In this document: piece after piece, positions 20,572-25,376 of the stretch
Position numbering within the stretch: position 1 is the stretch's first letter
How the letters are laid out: each line of letters opens with the position of its first letter
Source: DASXVX01 sp036504075
Lineage (GTDB): Bacteria > Bacillota > Sulfobacillia > Symbiobacteriales > Symbiobacteriaceae
DNA length: 25,376 nucleotides
Reading direction: 5' to 3'
Assembly: GCA_036504075.1 (NCBI GenBank)
Contig: DASXVX010000017.1
Location: 1-25,376 of the forward strand
The notes under the pieces: model-generated
Told to the model about the DNA's origin: nothing
Database searches by the model: none
What the model saw: the letters and a program-made list of their open reading frames with translations, nothing else
Made by a program: the position numbers and the translations under genes

Positions 20572-22350
20572 TTATGCGCTGCGCAGGTCTCGCTTGAGCC
20601 CATCCGCCCGGCGGAGCATGTCCCGGGCGGCGTCGGTGGTCAGCGTGGAGACTTCGGCCCCGCCGATCATGCGGGCGATGGCCTCGGTGCGGCCGTCTTC
20701 GTCCAGGGTCTCGACGTTGGTGAACGTCCGGCCTTCCTCTGCCTGTTTGCGGATGAAGAAATGAGCGTCGGCCATGGCGGCCACCTGCGGCAAATGGGAG
20801 ACGCAGAGCACCTGCCGGTCGCCGCCGATTCGGGCCAGCTTTTCGGCCACCGCCTGGGCGGCCCGGCCGGAAATGCCGGTGTCGATCTCGTCGAAAATCA
20901 GGGTGGGTACGCCGTCCACTTTGGCCAGGATCACTTTGAGGGCTAGCATGATGCGGCTCATTTCGCCGCCGGAGACGATTTTGGCCAGGGGCTTCATGGG
21001 CTCGCCCAGGTTCGGGGAGAACTGAAACTCCACCCGATCCCAGCCCCGGGACGTTACGTGGTGGAACGTCGCCGCCGCCGGCGGCTCCACTGCGACTTCG
21101 AACCGGACGCCGGCCATGCCCAGGTCCTGCAGTTCCTGCACCACCCGGGCACCCAGGTGGCCCGCGGCCTCCCGGCGAGATTTGCTCAGGACCGCCGCCA
21201 ACTCTTCGGCCTCAAGCCCGAGACGGCTCTCCGCCGCTTTCAGCTTTTCAATCAGTTCGCCGCTGTGCTCGAGCTTATCCAGTTCCTGCTTGACTTCATC
21301 CAGGTAGGTGAGCATTTCCTCGACCGACTCGCCGTATTTGCGCTTCAGCCCGCCGATCTGGTCGAGCCGGGCCTCGACCTTGGCCAGCCAGTCGGGGTTG
21401 TCGTCGATGCGGTCCCGATAGGTCGCCAGCACGTGGCTGGCCTCCTGGGCCTGGACCAGCGCCCCGGTCACCAGTTCCAGGGCTTCGCCCAGGGACGCAT
21501 CGTGGCGGAGCACGTCGCTCAGGTCGGACTTGACCCGGCCCAGGAGGTCGACGGCCGAGAGCTGCCGGCCGTTGCCGTCATACAGACTTGCGTAAGCGGA
21601 GGCCGCTGTGGTCTTCAGCTTGCCGGCGTGCGCCAGCACCTGCCGCTCGGACTCCAGCTCCTCCTCCTCGCCCGGCTTGAGCTTCGCCTGGGTCAGTTCC
21701 TGCACCTGGAACCGGAGCAGGTCTTCCCGGCGAGCCCGGTCACGGTCATCGCCCAGGAGCGCTTTTTGCTCCTGATGGTTCTTGTGCAGCGCCTGGACGA
21801 CGGCTTCCAGCTGTTCGCGAATGCCCAGCAGCCGCCCGCCCCCATACCGGTCGAGCAGGTCCAGCGGCTTGCCCTCCTGCTGGAGCAGCGAGCCACCATA
21901 CTGGTCCAGGAGTTCCATGTGCTTGTCCACCTGCAGCAGCGACTGGTGCTCGTGCTGCCCATGCAGGTCGGCCAGCCCTTCGGCCGCCTCCTTCAGCATG
22001 CCCGCGGTCACGGTCCGGCCATTTAGGCGGATGCTGCCCCGGCCGTTGCGGGCGATTTCCCGGCGGACCAGCAACAGCAGGTCCTCCTCGACCGGGATGC
22101 CCATCTCCTTCAGCCTCAGTACCCGTTCCGGGGAGCCAGAAACGTCGAAAACCGCCTCCACGACGGCCCGGTCGGAGCCGGTCCGGACCACGTCGCTGGA
22201 AATGCGACCGCCCAGGACCGCCTGCACGGCGTCCAGAATGATCGATTTGCCGGCGCCGGTCTCACCCGTCAGTACGTTAAGCCCCCCGGCGAACGGGAGG
22301 CGGACGTACTCGATTAATGCAAACTGCTCAATACTGATTTCGAGGAGCAC
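20572..22350 (-). CDS. recN: DNA repair ATPase RecN
   Basis: This 592-residue SMC-like protein acts early in double-strand break repair. Walker A GETGAGKS (29-36) and the ABC signature SGGEM (about 460) with Walker B FDEIDTG (about 486) form the head, joined by a coiled-coil arm rich in Glu, Leu and Lys. It is slightly longer than the Bacillus protein (576). A local repeat, ELLDQYGG (146-153) and DLLDRYGG (164-171), suggests an internal duplication of 18 residues just after the HGQHEHQ segment. The GTG at 22350 has AGGAGGG 7 nt upstream and lies 12 bp after argR, so the two are one operon as in other Firmicutes. Confidence 0.96.
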   Translation of the reverse strand: MLLEISIEQFALIEYVRLPFAGGLNVLTGETGAGKSIILDAVQAVLGGRISSDVVRTGSDRAVVEAVFDVSGSPERVLRLKEMGIPVEEDLLLLVRREIARNGRGSIRLNGRTVTAGMLKEAAEGLADLHGQHEHQSLLQVDKHMELLDQYGGSLLQQEGKPLDLLDRYGGGRLLGIREQLEAVVQALHKNHQEQKALLGDDRDRARREDLLRFQVQELTQAKLKPGEEEELESERQVLAHAGKLKTTAASAYASLYDGNGRQLSAVDLLGRVKSDLSDVLRHDASLGEALELVTGALVQAQEASHVLATYRDRIDDNPDWLAKVEARLDQIGGLKRKYGESVEEMLTYLDEVKQELDKLEHSGELIEKLKAAESRLGLEAEELAAVLSKSRREAAGHLGARVVQELQDLGMAGVRFEVAVEPPAAATFHHVTSRGWDRVEFQFSPNLGEPMKPLAKIVSGGEMSRIMLALKVILAKVDGVPTLIFDEIDTGISGRAAQAVAEKLARIGGDRQVLCVSHLPQVAAMADAHFFIRKQAEEGRTFTNVETLDEDGRTEAIARMIGGAEVSTLTTDAARDMLRRADGLKRDLRSA

Positions 22351-22362
22351 ACAGTGACCCTC

Positions 22363-22812
22363 CTACCGCATGAGCCCGCGAATCCGCTCGGCTATCTCAG
22401 CCGTCGCTTCCATGGGCTTGATGACTACCAGGACCGTATCGTCGCCAGCGACGGAACCGATCATCTCCTGCCAGCCCAGGTGGTCGATGGCCGAAGCCAC
22501 CCCTGGCGCTGTGCCCGGCAGGGACTTGACAATGATGAGGTTTTCGGAAAAGTCCACGCCCAGAACTGATTCCTGGAAGATGCGGCGTCGCTTGTCCCAG
22601 GAGGCCGACGGCATCTCGTCGGGGAGCGCGTACCGGTACCGCCCGTCGCCCGTGGGGACCTTGTTGAGCTGCAGTTCTTTGATGTCCCGGGAGACGGTAG
22701 CCTGGGTTACGGGAATTCCATGCCGGCCCAACGCCTCGGCCAAATCCTCCTGGGTCTCAATCACGGCATGTCTGATCAGCTCAAGAATCTTTGCCTGGCG
22801 ACGAGCTTTCAT
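22363..22812 (-). CDS. argR: Arginine repressor ArgR (AhrC)
   Basis: This 149-residue hexameric regulator controls arginine synthesis and catabolism genes. The N-terminal winged helix contains the recognition segment TQATVSRDIKELQL. The C-terminal domain has PGVASAIDHLGW and the GDDTVLV stretch used in arginine binding and oligomerisation. ATG 22812 follows AGAGGTGA at a normal distance. It lies between nadK and recN, the usual neighbourhood. Upstream, around 22890-22920, AT-rich sequence with TGCATAAAT and TGCATATGCA could include an ArgR site for autoregulation, but the match to the ARG box is only partial. Confidence 0.96.
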   Translation of the reverse strand: MKARRQAKILELIRHAVIETQEDLAEALGRHGIPVTQATVSRDIKELQLNKVPTGDGRYRYALPDEMPSASWDKRRRIFQESVLGVDFSENLIIVKSLPGTAPGVASAIDHLGWQEMIGSVAGDDTVLVVIKPMEATAEIAERIRGLMR

Positions 22813-22931
22813 GAACGGTCACCTCTACCAACAAGTTAATACGCCTGTAGCGATACAAGAGTATATACGGTGCGGCCGAGCCGTTCTCCTGCATAAATAG
22901 TCGTTATAGATGCATATGCAGCCATGAATGA

Positions 22932-23792
22932 TCACGAACGGCTGGGGTGGGCAAGCTTCTGCCGCAGCACTTCGTAGAATTGGTAAGTATGGCGACGGAC
23001 CAGCCGGGCCGCATACGGTGCACGGGAGATACGGACCTGGTCCCCTTTTTCCAGGGGATATGGGTCGGAGCCGTCCACCGAGAGGCCCACCTCGCCAGGG
23101 TTCTCCAGCACGTTAATGGCGACCCGTTCTGAGCCGGCCACGACCATGGCCCGGGAGATCATGGTGTGCGGGCAAATCGGCGTCACCAGCAGCACATCCA
23201 CCGTGGGACCCACAATCGGGCCGCCGGCGGACAGCGAATACGCGGTGGAGCCGGTGGGCGTGGCGACAATGATCCCGTCGGCGGGATAGCGGGCCACGGT
23301 GGTCTCCCCTACGGAGACGCCCAGGTGAACCAGCCGGGCCCGGGGACCTTTGGAGACGACCACGTCATTCAGCCCGGTTACCTCCAGCAGTTGCTTGCCC
23401 CTGCGCACGACCTGGGCCTGCAGCATAAGCCGCTCTTCCACCATGTAGTTGCCGGCCAGGATCTGATCGAGCGCGTCGAACAGCTCGGAGTTCTCCAGCT
23501 CCGTCAGGAAGCCCAGATGCCCGGTGTTGACGCCCAGCACCGGCACCTGCAGTGGTGCGACCATCTGGGCCGCCCGGATGAGGGTACCGTCGCCGCCCAG
23601 CACGATCAGCAGCTCCGCTTCGCCCCAGGCCGGACCTGGTTCAACGGTGAGGTCCGGCCGCCCGGTGACGGCCGCGGCCTCCGGCGGCAGCAACGGCTGA
23701 ATCGAGCGGCCTTCAAGCCAGGTAATAATGGCGTCCCCGGCCTCGATGGCCATGGGCTTGTCTGTGTTGACGACCAGCGCAACTTTCCGCAA
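22932..23792 (-). CDS. nadK: NAD kinase
   Basis: This 286-residue kinase makes NADP from NAD and ATP in the cytoplasm. The ATP-phosphate motif GGDGT lies at 66-70, followed by GVNTGHLGFL, LNDVVV and the conserved GSTAYSLSAGGP loop. The start is a TTG at 23792 with GGAGG 8 nt before it; translation from there gives MRKVALVVN, as expected for the family. It precedes argR by 119 bp, an arrangement common in Clostridia, where tlyA-nadK-argR-recN-spoIVB-spo0A often cluster. Here the upstream neighbour is instead a divergent gene for a repeat-rich protein. Confidence 0.96.
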   Translation of the reverse strand: MRKVALVVNTDKPMAIEAGDAIITWLEGRSIQPLLPPEAAAVTGRPDLTVEPGPAWGEAELLIVLGGDGTLIRAAQMVAPLQVPVLGVNTGHLGFLTELENSELFDALDQILAGNYMVEERLMLQAQVVRRGKQLLEVTGLNDVVVSKGPRARLVHLGVSVGETTVARYPADGIIVATPTGSTAYSLSAGGPIVGPTVDVLLVTPICPHTMISRAMVVAGSERVAINVLENPGEVGLSVDGSDPYPLEKGDQVRISRAPYAARLVRRHTYQFYEVLRQKLAHPSRS

Positions 23793-23922
23793 GGGTGGTT
23801 CCTCCCTCAGCCTCTATCCCTACCATATTTCGCTTTCGAAACTGGTTTCCCTGCGACCGCTCCAGGGATACCTCTGCTCACGACCGGTTCGCTCGCCGGC
23901 AGACACGGACGCGGCTGCGCTT

Positions 23923-23930
23923 CATACAAT
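23923..23930 (+). promoter_or_regulatory. Possible mother-cell sporulation promoter -10
   Basis: CATACAAT matches the -10 element of sigma-E promoters (CATACANT) and is close to that of sigma-K (CATANNNTA). An AC pair lies 16 bp upstream, as at sigma-K -35 sites. There is no good sigma-E -35 or sigma-A promoter. Transcription would begin about 40 nt before the GTG at 23978. Confidence 0.4.
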
Positions 23931-23977
23931 GCTCTGCCCCCCTGCCCCGTTTCGATTGCGAGAGGAGGCTGAACCTC

Positions 23978-25102
23978 GTGCAAGCATTCCCTTATGTTGC
24001 CGGACCCATGAGCGCCGGCGGCGCGCCGGTCCCGGGCATCTCCCATGTCGGGACGCCGGTCAATCCGCCCGGCGTGATGCCAAATCTGACGCAGTACCCC
24101 GCCGCCCCGATCACCAACAATCCGCCGCCAGGCTACCCGTCCGCCGGATACCAGCCAACCGGGTACCAGCCGACCGGATACCAGCCGACCGGATACCAGC
24201 CGACCGGTTACCCACCCACCGGGTACCAGCCGACCGGGTACCAGCCTGCCGGATACCCGCCTACATACCAGAGCGCCCCCGGCGCCCAGACGCCGCCCCT
24301 GGCCCGGGTGCCCGGTCCTTACGCCCTGGGGACTGCTCCGGATGTTACGGTCGGCGGTCGAAGCGGTGTTCCGGGCGTCAGCCTGGCCCCGGTGGTCCCG
24401 GTCTCGCCGCCCATGACCACGGGCGGGCCGCACCCGTTGCCGTCCATGCCGCCGGTGCCTCTGCCGGCGGGCTTCCCGAACCCGTTCGCCCTCCAGCAAC
24501 TGCAGGCCGGACAGCAGCCACAGACCACGCCGAGTCCCGTCCCCGGCACGCAGTACGCCACCGGGCCGCAGGGCTACCTGCCGGGACTCGGGTACTTCGG
24601 CAGCCCCGGCACCGGCGCTCTGCCCGGAGTGCCCGGACCGTTGGCTGCGCCGGCTTTCCAGCCCATGGCCGGCGGGAGTCCGAACCCCTGGGGCCAGCCC
24701 ACCGCGCCCATGCCGGCGGCTTTTCCAGTGCTGCCCGGCGCCTACCCGTTCGCCGCCCCTCAGGCCTTACTTGCACAAGTCGTCCCCTCGCCGCAGCCGG
24801 AAGGGCCGTCCCAGCCCGCCTCTGTCGCGCAGATCAATCCGTTCTGGCTGCAACTCTCCTTTCAAATGATCCAGACGCCCGCCGTCCGCGCTGCACTGGG
24901 TGATCGGTTCCAGTCGCTGTTGGAAGGCGATAACCGGGGTCGGCTGACCGCCATCGGCGCCGGCTACTTGGCCGGCCCAGAACTGCAGGCCGCCTTCCGG
25001 GGTCTGCAGGATCGCACCGTCGACCAGTCCAAGTTCACGGAACTCTTCGCGGCGGCCCTCAAGTCCGGACTTCAGTCCGTGGGACTGCTACCGCCCGGCT
25101 AA
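23978..25102 (+). CDS. Unrecognised Pro/Gly/Tyr-rich protein with GYQPT repeats
   Basis: This 374-residue protein of unknown family has three parts. Residues 1-51 are Pro/Gly-rich. Nine pentapeptides of the type GYQPT follow at 52-96. A long low-complexity Pro/Gly/Gln/Ala region runs to about 285, and a predicted helical domain (286-374, beginning INPFWLQLSFQMIQ) ends the protein. There is no signal peptide or membrane segment. The GTG at 23978 lies 9 nt after GAGGAGG; longer in-frame versions have Arg-rich, unlikely N termini. It diverges from nadK. Similar Tyr/Pro/Gly repeats occur in spore coat, exosporium and other self-assembling proteins. With the CATACAAT element upstream, a spore-surface role is a reasonable guess, not a demonstrated one. 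Confidence 0.75.
   Translation: MQAFPYVAGPMSAGGAPVPGISHVGTPVNPPGVMPNLTQYPAAPITNNPPPGYPSAGYQPTGYQPTGYQPTGYQPTGYPPTGYQPTGYQPAGYPPTYQSAPGAQTPPLARVPGPYALGTAPDVTVGGRSGVPGVSLAPVVPVSPPMTTGGPHPLPSMPPVPLPAGFPNPFALQQLQAGQQPQTTPSPVPGTQYATGPQGYLPGLGYFGSPGTGALPGVPGPLAAPAFQPMAGGSPNPWGQPTAPMPAAFPVLPGAYPFAAPQALLAQVVPSPQPEGPSQPASVAQINPFWLQLSFQMIQTPAVRAALGDRFQSLLEGDNRGRLTAIGAGYLAGPELQAAFRGLQDRTVDQSKFTELFAAALKSGLQSVGLLPPG
24131..24265 (+). repeat. 15-bp tandem repeat encoding GYQPT
   Basis: Nine 15-bp units, several nearly identical (GGATACCAGCCGACC type), encode GYPSA, GYQPT four times, GYPPT, GYQPT, GYQPA and GYPPT. Such arrays change copy number easily by slippage while keeping frame. Confidence 0.9.
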
Positions 25103-25131
25103 GTCACATCTTGTTGGGTTCGACGCGCCAG

Positions 25132-25159
25132 GGCCCTCGCTCCCTGTGGAGCGAGGGCC
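25132..25159 (+). terminator. Hairpin after the GYQPT gene
   Basis: A perfect 12-bp stem, GGCCCTCGCTCC with its complement, around CTGT lies 29 bp after the stop. No U-run follows, so termination efficiency is uncertain. Confidence 0.6.
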
Positions 25160-25277
25160 GCAGCTTGTCCGCAATCCCGTTTCGCATCTGGCGGAGATGA
25201 AACTGGGTGTCAGGTAGACAGGGTTAGCGTTTCCAGCCGCAGATTTCGCAGCAGTCCTGTAATGCTGACGGTAGGGG

Positions 25278-25307
25278 TTGAGAAAAGACAAGACCTCCTG
25301 GTATAAA
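25278..25307 (+). promoter_or_regulatory. Sigma-A-type promoter of the right-edge gene
   Basis: TTGAGA (25278-25283) and TATAAA (25302-25307) are separated by 18 bp. Transcription would start near 25314, about 36 nt before the ATG at 25350. Confidence 0.6.
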
Positions 25308-25342
25308 TGGTGTTGCAACACACCCATTACACGCAGGAGGTC
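25292..25342 (+). promoter_or_regulatory. Inverted repeat that can hide the ribosome binding site
   Basis: GACCTCCTG (25292-25300) is the exact reverse complement of CAGGAGGTC (25334-25342), which contains the AGGAGG of the following gene. An inner palindrome, TGTTGCAACA (25311-25320), can also pair. The left arm lies upstream of the predicted transcription start, so only read-through transcripts would be blocked. Confidence 0.65.
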
Positions 25343-25349
25343 GAGATCC

Positions 25350-25376
25350 ATGAACCACAAGCGTCGAGCCGAAAAG
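25350..25376 (+). CDS. Start of a truncated gene, possibly a transposase
   Basis: ATG 25350 follows AGGAGGTC at 7 nt and opens a frame of nine codons (MNHKRRAEK) cut by the window edge. The basic start, a promoter just upstream and the sequestering inverted repeat resemble the left ends of insertion sequences such as IS10 and IS50, where outside transcripts cannot be translated. No protein family can be assigned from nine residues. It may equally be an ordinary gene with a structured leader. Confidence 0.45.

Noticed and set aside
22861..22931. ArgR operator upstream of argR
   Set aside because: TGCATAAAT and TGCATATGCA are suggestive, but neither matches the full ARG box well enough to list as a site.
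24131..24265. CRISPR-like array
   Set aside because: The repeats are 15 bp, directly adjacent with no spacers, and encode an in-frame pentapeptide.
25088..25360. Minus-strand frame of 90 codons at the right end
   Set aside because: It crosses the hairpin after the GYQPT gene and the inverted repeat of the right-edge gene, lacks a ribosome binding site and looks like no known protein.

Overview
The window suggests a GC-rich, endospore-forming Firmicute, most like Symbiobacterium and its relatives. It carries spo0A, spoIVB, recN, argR and nadK in the order typical of spore formers, with high-GC codon use, strong AGGAGG ribosome binding sites, and TTG and GTG starts. This placement rests on gene content and order, not on a database match.

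Region 1 (1-10020, minus strand) is an amino-acid oxidation cluster. In transcription order it holds a sigma-54-dependent regulator with an N-terminal Rossmann domain, a Phe-type amino acid dehydrogenase (bcd2), a divergent butyrate-kinase-like protein (buk2), phosphate butyryltransferase (ptb), a Leu-type dehydrogenase (bcd1), a canonical butyrate kinase (buk1), a NUDIX ADP-ribose pyrophosphatase and an endonuclease-Q-like PHP protein. A good -24/-12 promoter lies upstream of bcd2. CTGCAAA-type palindromes sit upstream of that promoter and again directly upstream of the regulator gene. This looks like a self-contained circuit: the regulator activates the catabolic operon and probably controls itself. 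The enzymes would feed 2-oxo acids from branched-chain and aromatic amino acids (through an oxidoreductase not in the window) via acyl-CoA and acyl-phosphate to an acid plus ATP. A palindromic element built on a 9-bp GCAGAT period, together with terminators, separates bcd1 from buk1.

Region 2 (10021-12276) is gene-poor. It holds a 20-bp tandem repeat, a pair of inverted 42-47 bp repeats 1.4 kb apart, and between them a frameshifted DUF4253 gene.

Region 3 (12277-25102) is the sporulation and housekeeping block. On the minus strand, nadK, argR and recN are followed by spoIVB and spo0A. Between recN and spoIVB lies an opposite-strand block: a HAD phosphatase, a UgpAEB-like ABC transporter without its ATPase, and an RNase-J-like metallo-beta-lactamase-fold protein. 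Divergent from nadK is an unrecognised protein with GYQPT pentapeptide repeats, preceded by a sequence resembling a mother-cell (sigma-E/K) -10 element. At the right edge a truncated gene begins behind a promoter and an inverted repeat able to hide its ribosome binding site, as seen at insertion-sequence ends.
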